Source: an uncultured Flavobacteriaceae bacterium (lineage in GTDB: Bacteria; Bacteroidota; Bacteroidia; Flavobacteriales; Flavobacteriaceae). From it: a DNA stretch of 64,000 nucleotides. The stretch covers positions 1 to 64,000 of the forward strand of contig CALGUD010000029.1 in the NCBI GenBank assembly GCA_937901915.1, read 5' to 3'. The notes beneath the pieces are model-generated. The model was not told the origin of the DNA. It ran no database searches and worked only from the letters and a program-made list of their open reading frames with translations. Below, piece by piece: positions 53,168 to 60,898 of the stretch. The translations under genes were made by a program, and so were the position numbers. Positions within the stretch are counted from its first letter, which is position 1; the number at the start of each line of letters is the position of its first letter.

Positions 53168-53196
53168 CAAAATTATAGCTAAAATAGGAAATACAA
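53168..53196 (-). promoter_or_regulatory. Bacteroidota-type promoter for the lipoprotein-bioB transcript
   Basis: On the minus strand, TTG (53196-53194), 18 bases, then TAATTTTG (53175-53168). The start would be about 8 bases before the ATG at 53153, giving a short leader. Confidence 0.6.
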
Positions 53197-53243
53197 TTGT
53201 TTTTACTTTACAATTGCTTTTTAAATTATGAATAGATTTATTC

Positions 53244-53277
53244 AAAAAAAAACTGCTGTTGCAGACACAGAACAGCA
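53244..53277 (-). terminator. Terminator after the NfeD-like gene
   Basis: TGCTGTT (53254-53260) / AACAGCA (53271-53277) with an A run (53244-53252) that reads as T on the minus strand, 40 bases past the stop at 53317. Confidence 0.65.
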
Positions 53278-53316
53278 AACCCTTTGCCCTGAAGTATAAT
53301 TTACAATAACGTATAG

Positions 53317-53892
53317 TTAGTTGTTTACAGATTCTACTATTAAAGTACCGTTTTGGGTCACTTCTTTTACTTTGATTACAACTCCTGATTTTAAATCAGT
53401 TTCGGAATCAGTCAATGCGTCTACCATCCTTAAAGCACCCTTATACCGTACATGTACTTTTCCAATTTTACTGCGTCTTGCCCCTATAGGCAAATAAACT
53501 TCACCTATAGTATTTGTTGCGTTCTTTAGTATATGGGTATCGCTTTCTTCAAATTTACTCTTATAATAAGGTAAAATAGCCATTAAAAGCATCATAAGTA
53601 ATCCGCATACCAAAGATACAATAACTGTAACTGACTTGGAATAATCTTCATCTAAACAGGCTATACCGCTCCACCCCAAAATAGTAAAAAAGGCAATCAG
53701 ATTCTTAAAAGTGAAGAACTGAAATCTTGCTCTGGTATTACCATCAAACTCAGTATCTATACCTTCTGTTTCGTCTGTATCACCCCCCATAAAAGTAGTT
53801 ACCAAAATGATAACAAAAATGAATGATGCAACCAGTGCAATAACCCAGTAAATTTTTGAAAACAATTCCAGGTTAGAAAACCATTCTGTCAT
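53317..53892 (-). CDS. NfeD-like/OB-fold membrane protein
   Basis: A 191-aa protein: helices at about 14-36, 60-82 and 88-112, then a soluble C-terminal OB-like domain (about 125-191) with TIGEVYLPIGARRSKIGKVH and GVVIKVKEVTQNGTLIVE. This resembles the NfeD/YqiJ family, which normally sits next to a flotillin-like gene (YqiK). No flotillin gene is nearby here. It begins 92 bp after the stop of the ketosynthase gene, with a GC-rich hairpin repeat between. Confidence 0.65.
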   Translation of the reverse strand: MTEWFSNLELFSKIYWVIALVASFIFVIILVTTFMGGDTDETEGIDTEFDGNTRARFQFFTFKNLIAFFTILGWSGIACLDEDYSKSVTVIVSLVCGLLMMLLMAILPYYKSKFEESDTHILKNATNTIGEVYLPIGARRSKIGKVHVRYKGALRMVDALTDSETDLKSGVVIKVKEVTQNGTLIVESVNN

Positions 53893-53959
53893 AATATGAT
53901 TATTGGTTAATGTTTAGTCTTGTAATATAAAAACTTTTCTGTTCCCTATAAGCCCCCGG

Positions 53960-53982
53960 CCCCCTCCCCGAAGGGAAGGGGG
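53960..53982. repeat. GC-rich hairpin repeat between ketosynthase and NfeD-like genes
   Basis: CCCCCTCCC (53960-53968) pairs with GGGAAGGGGG (53973-53982), one A bulged. It is the only strongly GC-rich spot nearby, and this palindrome type recurs in flavobacterial intergenic DNA. It could also end the ketosynthase transcript. Confidence 0.55.
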
Positions 53983-53984
53983 AG

Positions 53985-55187
53985 CTAAGGCTTTCTTATC
54001 AGTATACTTACAGCGTTACCCCCAAAGCCTACAGCGTTGATGAGTATTTTGTTTAATTGTTTTGGTTCTTTATCGTATTCAACAAAGGGCACCGATACAA
54101 ATTTCTGGTTTTGCAACATTAAAACTGCTAACTCCAGGCTTAACAAACCCGATGCTCCGAAAGTATGTCCAATCTTCCATTTATTAGTAGTGAGAAAAGG
54201 TATTTTGTTACAAAAAATCTTTTTAATAGCATTTACTTCCGACATATCCCCCTTTATAGTTCCGGGCGCATGCATAACAATGGCATCAACCTGACCGGGA
54301 TCTGTATTTTTCAAAGCCATTTTCATGGATTTTTGAAAACAATCGGCATTAGTTGATATTGATACACCATGTGTTAATACTTCGGTTGCATAGCCCACTC
54401 CTTCTATAATGGCAATAGCCTTTTCATTGTCTCTTTCCAAACAGGCAACAGCTGCCCCTTCCCCGAGTACCATGGTATTTACATTCTTATTTAAATCAAA
54501 TGCCCTGCAGGGATACTCTTCTACAGCATCCAGCACAGAACTATTTGAATATTTCGAATAGATTTTCATGGCTTGCATTTGTGCAATTGTAAAAGGAGTG
54601 AGTGGGGCTTCGCTACCTCCTACTAAAAATTTATCAGCCATCCCGCTTTTTATCCATGCAATACCATTTAGTAAGGAATGAAGTGCTGTTGAGCAGGTGA
54701 TTGAGTGGGATATTTCGGGACCCCGGGTCTGTAAATCATGCGCCACCCATGATGATATATTTCCAAGAGTGGTTGTAGGTGATGCTAAAACTTGAGATTT
54801 ATGACTATTAATAAAGCTTTCATGATACTTTTCAAAAAGTGATGTAGCTCCCCTGGAAGATCCGATATTGATACCAAAATTATCTACACCATTCCATCCT
54901 GCTTTTTTTACTGCTTCTCTTGATGCATACATCGCAAAAAGCACTGTTGGATCTAAATCCTTATAATTATTATCATCTTCAATAAGCTTTGTTAACTTTG
55001 CCTTGCTTTCATTACTTAATTCGGATACGAATGTTTTTTGGCCTTTAAACTTTTTTTCGGTTAATAAATGGGAGTCCGTCAGATAATTTTTCCATACCTC
55101 ATCCGTTGAATTTCCCAACGGAGAAATAGAACTAATAGATGTTATAGAGATTTTGTCGCTGATCAATTTATTACTAATTTGAAACAA
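53985..55187 (-). CDS. Beta-ketoacyl-ACP synthase in the biotin region
   Basis: A 400-aa FabF/FabB-type ketosynthase. The Cys-His-His triad is intact: SITCSTALHSLLNG (Cys near 166), AIVMHAPGTIKGD (His near 306) and KIGHTFGASGLLSLE (His near 341). The first candidate start is TTG at 55187; another TTG at 55166 (ISDKISITSISS) also fits. A TATTTTTG overlaps the first, so the second may be real. Genes of this kind are found inside biotin clusters of several Bacteroidota and could supply a pimelate precursor in place of bioC/bioH, which are absent from the window. That role is an inference from context. Confidence 0.82.
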   Translation of the reverse strand: MFQISNKLISDKISITSISSISPLGNSTDEVWKNYLTDSHLLTEKKFKGQKTFVSELSNESKAKLTKLIEDDNNYKDLDPTVLFAMYASREAVKKAGWNGVDNFGINIGSSRGATSLFEKYHESFINSHKSQVLASPTTTLGNISSWVAHDLQTRGPEISHSITCSTALHSLLNGIAWIKSGMADKFLVGGSEAPLTPFTIAQMQAMKIYSKYSNSSVLDAVEEYPCRAFDLNKNVNTMVLGEGAAVACLERDNEKAIAIIEGVGYATEVLTHGVSISTNADCFQKSMKMALKNTDPGQVDAIVMHAPGTIKGDMSEVNAIKKIFCNKIPFLTTNKWKIGHTFGASGLLSLELAVLMLQNQKFVSVPFVEYDKEPKQLNKILINAVGFGGNAVSILIRKP

Positions 55188-55231
55188 AAATAACAGTTCT
55201 GTTACTAATAGATATATTATAACCTAAAAAT

Positions 55232-55657
55232 ATGGAAGAACATATAGAACACAGGGGCTGGTTTAGAAGAAACTGGCTATGGGTAGTACCGGTTGGGGGG
55301 TGTCTGACGCTCATTTTACTGCTAATTTTTGGGCTGGGTGCTGCTGTTTTTGGTGTAACTAAAGCTCTTTCGGGGTCTCAACCTTATAAAGATGCCATTT
55401 ATGAAGCTTCTCAAAATCCGGAAATTGTTGAACTTTTAGGAGAACCTATTGAGTCTGATGGGATTATGAACGGGAGTATTTCAGTTGAAAATAATAATGG
55501 AACTGCTAATATAAGTGTCCCAATCAAAGGTCCAAAAGGCAAAGCTAAGGTTTTTGTTGTTGGCGAAAAGATTGATGGCCAATGGTATTACAGTGAAATG
55601 TATGTAAAACATGCTATTGGCGAAAATATTGGCAGAGAGATAAATTTACTGGAATAA
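55232..55657 (+). CDS. Coa1-like cytochrome oxidase assembly protein
   Basis: A 141-aa membrane protein. One transmembrane helix (about 15-43, WVVPVGGCLTLILLLIFGLGAAVF) follows a short N-terminus, and a beta-rich domain follows it (VELLGEPIESDGIMNGSISV, TANISVPIKGPKGKAKVFVV, KIDGQWYYSEMYV). This matches the Coa1 family, which helps assemble cytochrome c oxidase in mitochondria; the bacterial role is not established. It is the only plus-strand gene inside the biotin region and is divergent from the ketosynthase gene. Confidence 0.78.
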   Translation: MEEHIEHRGWFRRNWLWVVPVGGCLTLILLLIFGLGAAVFGVTKALSGSQPYKDAIYEASQNPEIVELLGEPIESDGIMNGSISVENNNGTANISVPIKGPKGKAKVFVVGEKIDGQWYYSEMYVKHAIGENIGREINLLE

Positions 55658-55661
55658 AGTC

Positions 55662-56246
55662 TTAACCTGAAAAGTAGCATATTAAGATAGAATCCAGTGG
55701 TTTTACCCCTTTTTTGATTTTCTCTATGGTTAAGATGGTTTTTTCCGGTAGTAAGTTAAACAATGGTTGTTTTATTTTTCCAATAAACTGAAAAGCATCT
55801 GCAATAGCTTTGTCCCATTGTTTATGATAATTAAGAAGATCATCCGGATACACTACCTTTCTTTCAGTTCCTTCATCCTTAGGTATAAAAGGTTTAGCAA
55901 TATTGAGATATCCGTAATCGTCTGTTAGTTCCTCACCGGGTAGAATATCACGAATAGCAATTTCGAAGTCGTAAGGAGTTGTTAAGCAATTACTCTTAAA
56001 ACTATGATTTACATATTTTGCAAGATCCCAGCAGAGTATATGTTCTCCTTTTTGGTTTCTGAAAGTATAATAATCAATGATATTTTTATAGTAGTCGGAC
56101 ATTTCATCAACCTGTGCCTGGGTATAGACCATATCCAATTTATCCTGCACCCAGGTAATTGTCCCTTTAGGTATAAATTGCGTAGCAACAATGCCATGAC
56201 CTACTTCATCCGAAATAAATCGCAGCTCAGTATGTGGGTGAATCAT
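55662..56246 (-). CDS. SET domain protein
   Basis: A 194-aa protein with a bacterial SET domain. Key parts are ISDEVGHGIVATQFIPKGTI (N-SET), AKYVNHSFKSNCL (the NHS...C pseudoknot motif) and ELTDDYGYL (the catalytic EE-x-DY part). SET proteins methylate lysines; the bacterial substrate is unknown. It lies 27 bp after bioA on the same strand and is probably cotranscribed. Homologues with similar N-termini are found in Bacteroidota. Confidence 0.85.
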   Translation of the reverse strand: MIHPHTELRFISDEVGHGIVATQFIPKGTITWVQDKLDMVYTQAQVDEMSDYYKNIIDYYTFRNQKGEHILCWDLAKYVNHSFKSNCLTTPYDFEIAIRDILPGEELTDDYGYLNIAKPFIPKDEGTERKVVYPDDLLNYHKQWDKAIADAFQFIGKIKQPLFNLLPEKTILTIEKIKKGVKPLDSILICYFSG

Positions 56247-56273
56247 TTCATGTTCAAAATCATATATACTAAG

Positions 56274-57542
56274 TTATATAATTTTTTGTATCGCTGATTC
56301 AATTGTGTCATAAATTTTTTGCATTTGTTTTTCAGTAGTAATATATGGGGCGGAAATGTAAATAGTGTTACCTAAAGGGCGTAAAAAAACACCATTCTCC
56401 ATAAAATAATTGAATAATTTATCGCGAATGTTTCCATATCTCTCCATTTTTATTTCAAGGTCTAAAGCGTATATAACTCCACATTGTCTGGTTGATGCTA
56501 CTTTAGGATGGCTTTTTATTTTTTTATCAAACTCCTCATGCGAGTGTATAATTCGTTTTATACCGTCCTGAATTCTCCGAGACTGTAACAATTCTAATCC
56601 TGCTAAAGCTGCTGTACAAGCAATTGGATTAGCAGTATATGTATGGCCGTGGAACAATCCTTTAGAAATTTCATCACTATAAAAAGCATCATAGATTTTC
56701 TGAGAGCAACTTGTAATTGCCATAGGCATTAACCCTGCAGTTAAAGCTTTTGAGAGGCAAATAATTTCGGGGTTATTTTTTAAATGCCCTGAAGCAAAAT
56801 GCTTTCCGGTTTTCCCAAAACCTGTCATAACTTCATCGGCAATAGTTATTACTTCATTTTTATTGCAAAACTCAATTAAATCATCCAGTCCTTTTGTGTC
56901 ATGGATTTTCATGCCGGCTGCCCCTTGAACCAGGGGCTCAAAAATGAATCCGGCTACTTTCTGCTCTGAAACCAGTTTTTTTAAACGTTCTAAAACTTCT
57001 TTGTTATTATGGCCATCAGGAACAGGAATCCTTTCTACTTTCAAGAAAAAATCTTCGAATGGCCCGTTGTAAACCGACAGTCCGGAAACTGACATGGCTC
57101 CAAATGTATCTCCATGAAAACCCTCTTCAAAAGCAATTAAGACATTTTTCTTTTCCCCTCTATTAAAATGATATTGCAAAGCCATTTTTATGGCTATTTC
57201 TGTGGAGGTTGAACCATTGTCTGAAAAGAAAAACTTTTGCTGGTTACTTGGTAGTAATCTAATAAGTTCTTCTGATAGTTTTACTGCAGGTTCGTGAGTA
57301 AACCCACTGAAAACTACCTGATCCAGTTTTTGCATCTGCTCCCGGACTCTATCTATAACAAAATCATTACAGTGCCCGTATACACTTGTGTACCAAGATG
57401 AAATTCCATCTATGTATTCCCTTCCGTTTTCGTCATAGAGAACGGCTCCTTTTGCCTTTACAATTCCAATAGTGTCGGGGTGCAATTTATGTTGGGTAAG
57501 CGGGTGCCATATATGTTTTTTATCCCTTTCAGATAACATCAT
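56274..57542 (-). CDS. bioA: Adenosylmethionine-8-amino-7-oxononanoate aminotransferase
   Basis: A 422-aa PLP aminotransferase making 7,8-diaminopelargonate from KAPA, with SAM as amino donor. The PLP lysine is in CLSKALTAGLMPM (near 267), substrate-binding marks include GISSWYTSVYGHC and GLFHGHTYTANPIAC. It overlaps the end of bioD by 4 bp (ATGA), so translation is coupled. Order bioF-bioD-bioA on this strand. Confidence 0.96.
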   Translation of the reverse strand: MMLSERDKKHIWHPLTQHKLHPDTIGIVKAKGAVLYDENGREYIDGISSWYTSVYGHCNDFVIDRVREQMQKLDQVVFSGFTHEPAVKLSEELIRLLPSNQQKFFFSDNGSTSTEIAIKMALQYHFNRGEKKNVLIAFEEGFHGDTFGAMSVSGLSVYNGPFEDFFLKVERIPVPDGHNNKEVLERLKKLVSEQKVAGFIFEPLVQGAAGMKIHDTKGLDDLIEFCNKNEVITIADEVMTGFGKTGKHFASGHLKNNPEIICLSKALTAGLMPMAITSCSQKIYDAFYSDEISKGLFHGHTYTANPIACTAALAGLELLQSRRIQDGIKRIIHSHEEFDKKIKSHPKVASTRQCGVIYALDLEIKMERYGNIRDKLFNYFMENGVFLRPLGNTIYISAPYITTEKQMQKIYDTIESAIQKII

Positions 57543-58159
57543 AATTTTTCTAGTTTCTCTTTAAAAATATCAGCATATTCCTTTATTACATTTTTATCAA
57601 AATAAGGCTCATTTTCAATTCGACCTATGATATTTACTCCTGTCATTTCTTTAATTATACTTTCTGATGTAGGGTTTTCATCACCACTAAAAATTATAGA
57701 AACTTGAAACCCTTTAGATTTTAGCAACCCCACTGTTAAAAGAGTATGGTTTATACTTCCCAGGTAATGCCTTGATACAACAATTACTTTATAATCGGAT
57801 TTAATAATATCCAGGATAGTTTCCTTTTCATTAATGGGAACTAACAGGCCTCCTGCACCTTCAATAACAAGGTCATTTTTAGTGTTGGGTTTTTTTATTT
57901 TACTGAGACTTATTGTTACATTATCGATTCTCGCTGCTGCATGCGGGCTCATAGGTGTTTGCAGAGCAAAACTATTTTGATGAAAAACCGATGTTGGATT
58001 CGATATTAATAGTTTTACCTTATGGGTGTCTGAATTTTCCAGATCCCCTGCCTGAACAGGTTTCCAGTAGTCGGCTTGAAGAGCTTCAACAATAATAGCC
58101 GAGGCAATGGTTTTACCAACTTCAGTAGAGATTCCGGTTACAAATATTTTTTTTTGCAT
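57539..58159 (-). CDS. bioD: Dethiobiotin synthase
   Basis: A 206-aa ATP-dependent carboxylase closing the ureido ring of dethiobiotin. The P-loop is GISTEVGKTIAS (9-20); later family segments are YWKPVQAGDLENSD, MSPHAAARI and IEGAGGLLVPIN. Length is normal. It is 13 bp after bioF and overlaps bioA by 4 bp, which marks a tight operon. Confidence 0.95.
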   Translation of the reverse strand: MQKKIFVTGISTEVGKTIASAIIVEALQADYWKPVQAGDLENSDTHKVKLLISNPTSVFHQNSFALQTPMSPHAAARIDNVTISLSKIKKPNTKNDLVIEGAGGLLVPINEKETILDIIKSDYKVIVVSRHYLGSINHTLLTVGLLKSKGFQVSIIFSGDENPTSESIIKEMTGVNIIGRIENEPYFDKNVIKEYADIFKEKLEKL

Positions 58160-58172
58160 GGTGAATTATGCC

Positions 58173-59354
58173 TTAGGACACAAAGGTAGCTAACTGTGCT
58201 AAAACATCTGAAATTTCTTTTTCAGAATTAAAACTATGAAGGCAAAACCTAAGCCTTTCTTCTCCTCGAGGCACTGTGGGTGACAATATTGGTTTGACAT
58301 CAAAACCTTTATCACTTAGATTTTTAGCTATGCTTTTTATTCTTGTATTTCCAGGGATAATACAACAATGAATAGCGGAGCTACTTTCAATGAAATGTTG
58401 ATCCAGGTTTAAAGTCTTACATTCATTTTTAAAATGGTTAATGTTATCCTTAAGCTTTATTAGACTGTTTGTACTTTCAGCCGACTTTCTTACTTCCTTA
58501 GAAATACTATATAATTCATTATAAGCCGATAGTATTGTAGCCAATGAGTGAGGTGGTAAAGCTGTGGTATAAATAAAGCTTCTCGCAAAATTTACCAAAT
58601 AATCCTTTAATTCATTACTTCCTAAAACGGCGGCCCCATGACATCCCAAGGCTTTCCCAAAAGTGATGAGCCGGGCAAAAACCTTATCCTGAATGCCCAT
58701 TTTCTGTAATAATCCTTCTCCGTTTTTACCAAATACCCCAACAGCATGGGCTTCATCTACAATTAGGTGGCAATTATTTTTTTTACAGATGTTGACTAAT
58801 GTACTTAAGTCCGGACTGTCGCCGTCCATAGAGAATACGGATTCTGTAACAATATATAATTCATTGCTTTCATTGCCCGCATTACGAATACGTTCTATGT
58901 GAACAAGTAAATCTTCTATATTATTATGCTTAAATTTATATGCTTTTGCATTACTCATTTTAATTCCGTCTCGAATAGAGGCATGTATAAATTCATCATA
59001 CAAAATGAAGTCTCCACGTTGCGGAACGGATGAAAAAAAACCAATATTGGCATCGTAGCCGGAATTAAAAACCAAAGCAGCCTCCGTTTTATGATAACCG
59101 CATAACATGCGTTCTACTTCATCATATAAACTATGGTTTCCGGATAACAAACGGGAACCGGTTGACCCGCTTTGAATATTATCCTCTGCTAGAAGTTTTA
59201 AGGTATTTTCAAAAATTTTTCCAGATTTAGAAAATCCTAAATAATCATTGGATGAAAAATCAACAAGGTTATTTTTAGAAGGCAGTTGACGAAAAGTATC
59301 ATTTTCTTTTCTTTCATTCAACAGTTTCTGAAGTCTTTGCGGATACCTTGTCAT
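58173..59354 (-). CDS. bioF: 8-amino-7-oxononanoate synthase
   Basis: A 393-aa PLP enzyme condensing pimeloyl-ACP or -CoA with alanine to KAPA, the first step of ring assembly. The N-terminus NLVDFSSNDYLGFSKSG and GSTGSRLLSGNH are family signatures; the PLP Lys lies in ITFGKALGCHGAAVLG (near 232). Length fits. It is the first gene of the bioF-bioD-bioA operon and diverges from the mgtC-like gene. Confidence 0.96.
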   Translation of the reverse strand: MTRYPQRLQKLLNERKENDTFRQLPSKNNLVDFSSNDYLGFSKSGKIFENTLKLLAEDNIQSGSTGSRLLSGNHSLYDEVERMLCGYHKTEAALVFNSGYDANIGFFSSVPQRGDFILYDEFIHASIRDGIKMSNAKAYKFKHNNIEDLLVHIERIRNAGNESNELYIVTESVFSMDGDSPDLSTLVNICKKNNCHLIVDEAHAVGVFGKNGEGLLQKMGIQDKVFARLITFGKALGCHGAAVLGSNELKDYLVNFARSFIYTTALPPHSLATILSAYNELYSISKEVRKSAESTNSLIKLKDNINHFKNECKTLNLDQHFIESSSAIHCCIIPGNTRIKSIAKNLSDKGFDVKPILSPTVPRGEERLRFCLHSFNSEKEISDVLAQLATFVS

Positions 59355-59499
59355 AGTGCTAAAATACGATATTTAAGCACAAAAAAAATAAGGTAAAATG
59401 TTTATTACATCTGAATTCACATTGATAAGATAAATTATTGATGTAAAAAAGCAAGTCTATTATTTTTCTGTTTTTTAACTTAGACTGAAATAACATTTT

Positions 59500-59925
59500 A
59501 TGGAACACTACGAGTTTATAATAAGGATCTCGGCTGCAATGGTAGGAGGCTTTTTGATCGGTATTGAACGGGAGCTAAGTAAAAAAAGTGCCGGTTTAAA
59601 AACCAATACTCTGGTTTCTGTAGGTGCTTGCGCCTTTGTAGTTATATCTCTGAATTTTGTTGAATATGAAGATACGGATGTTACCAGGATCATAGGCCAG
59701 GTTGTAACCGGGATCGGATTTTTGGGCGCCGGTGTTATTTTAAAGCAGGGTACTGATATTAGAGGATTAACCACGGCGGCTACAGTTTGGTGCAGTTCTG
59801 CAATAGGGTGCCTGGCCGGTGTTGGAATGTATTTCGAACTTGCCGTTACCACCGGTGCTATATTATTAATAAATACACTTATTAATATGTTTGAAAACTG
59901 GATAGTAAAAAGAATTGATAAGTAA
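59500..59925 (+). CDS. MgtC/SapB family membrane protein
   Basis: A 141-aa protein with four to five membrane helices and the MgtC hallmarks: GGFLIGIERELSKKSAGLKT near the N-terminus, GIGFLGAGVILKQG, and GLTTAATVWCSSAIGCLAG. It comprises only the N-terminal membrane domain; the C-terminal ACT-like domain of longer MgtC proteins is missing. Such proteins are linked to magnesium starvation and acid stress in other bacteria. It is divergent from bioF. Confidence 0.88.
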   Translation: MEHYEFIIRISAAMVGGFLIGIERELSKKSAGLKTNTLVSVGACAFVVISLNFVEYEDTDVTRIIGQVVTGIGFLGAGVILKQGTDIRGLTTAATVWCSSAIGCLAGVGMYFELAVTTGAILLINTLINMFENWIVKRIDK

Positions 59926-59931
59926 GTAGGA

Positions 59932-60444
59932 TTACTTTACCCATTTAAAATCGTTAGGCACAGTTGCGTCAAGTAAATCAACCTCCAAAATTTCAGAAAT
60001 GTGCTTTCCGAATTCAAAAGTTATATCCAATTCCAGGTTTTTATAAACATTAAAATGTCTATTCTTGCCATACCATAGATTAACTTCAAAAATATATTCT
60101 TCATTTTTAAGCAATTGCCTGAACACTGAAACATATTCAATTTCCGGCAATTTATACCATTTACCAACTCTTATAGGCCCCACAGAATACTGAACTTTAT
60201 ATTTCTTTTCTTTAAGATCAAAAACAATGTCTGTAACAACACAGAAAGCCAGCCCTGTTGTAAAAGCAAAAATTGCCATTTGAATAAGGCTAAAACTTTC
60301 GTTAAATTTTTTATCTTCATTTGCATATTCTAATGCATAGAAAAACATTCCAATAAGTACAAACATGGACGCAAAGAAAAAAGCAGCAAAGATAAGCTGC
60401 CATAAAGGCCTGTTTCCTTCAGAGATGATTTTATAATTATCCAC
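59932..60444 (-). CDS. Membrane protein of unknown function
   Basis: A 170-aa protein with two membrane helices (about 16-40 and 51-72) and a soluble C-terminal domain (about 75-170, VVTDIVFDLKEKKYKVQYSV, KLPEIEYVSVFRQ) rich in beta strands, somewhat like a PH-type fold. I cannot name the family. It follows the atpC terminator on the same strand and is convergent with the mgtC-like gene, 7 bp apart. Confidence 0.55.
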   Translation of the reverse strand: MDNYKIISEGNRPLWQLIFAAFFFASMFVLIGMFFYALEYANEDKKFNESFSLIQMAIFAFTTGLAFCVVTDIVFDLKEKKYKVQYSVGPIRVGKWYKLPEIEYVSVFRQLLKNEEYIFEVNLWYGKNRHFNVYKNLELDITFEFGKHISEILEVDLLDATVPNDFKWVK

Positions 60445-60458
60445 AGGGCAATTATAAT

Positions 60459-60492
60459 AAAAAAACCCGATAGGTTAAAAACGTATCGGGTT
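60459..60492 (-). terminator. Terminator of the atpD-atpC operon
   Basis: AACCCGATA (60464-60472) / TATCGGGTT (60484-60492), followed on the minus strand by seven T (60465-60459). It sits 22 bases past the atpC stop. Confidence 0.85.
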
Positions 60493-60513
60493 GCTTTTTA
60501 AATTATTGTTTGT

Positions 60514-60792
60514 TTAATCAACTAAAACAATTACTTTATTATCTTTCATTTCAACTGTTCCACTATTAATGGGCAGAAGCATAACGTCTTTTTCACCTTT
60601 TGTAAATTTTGCTACCACTTCCCTGCTCAATTTCATGTCGCCATACACCTTTACATTTCCTTTGCCTAACAGTGATACTATTGGTGCATGATTATCGAGC
60701 ATCTGGAATTCACCATCTATACCGGGTACGGCCACAGACCTTACTTCTCCTTTAAAAAGCGTTGCTTCGGGTGTTACTATTTCTAAATACAT
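60514..60792 (-). CDS. atpC: ATP synthase epsilon subunit (short form)
   Basis: A 92-aa epsilon subunit. It contains only the N-terminal beta-sandwich (MYLEIVTPEATLFKGEVRSV, DGEFQMLDNHAPIVSLLGKG) and ends after the sandwich. The C-terminal two-helix domain that inhibits ATP hydrolysis in E. coli (total about 139 aa) is missing. This short form is common in Bacteroidota. atpD is 106 bp upstream; the other ATP synthase genes are elsewhere. Confidence 0.93.
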   Translation of the reverse strand: MYLEIVTPEATLFKGEVRSVAVPGIDGEFQMLDNHAPIVSLLGKGNVKVYGDMKLSREVVAKFTKGEKDVMLLPINSGTVEMKDNKVIVLVD

Positions 60793-60808
60793 ACATTTTA
60801 TTTGTATT

Positions 60809-60836
60809 CCTGCCCCGACACTTCGGGGGTTTCAGG
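60809..60836. repeat. Nested hairpin in the atpD-atpC gap
   Basis: CCCCGA (60813-60818) pairs with TCGGGG (60823-60828) around CACT; outside it CCTG (60809-60812) pairs with CAGG (60833-60836). It lies 17 bases before the atpC start within the operon, with no T run, so it may slow ribosomes or RNases more than end transcription. Confidence 0.55.
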
Positions 60837-60898
60837 AACTCTTAAACAAATATCTATTGATGATAATTATGCTGAAACAAGTTCAGCATTAGCTTCGG

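Noticed and set aside
58181..58188. TACCTTTG as an internal promoter for bioD
   Set aside because: It lies within the last codons of bioF and has no -33 partner; the bio genes are tightly packed, so a chance match is more likely.
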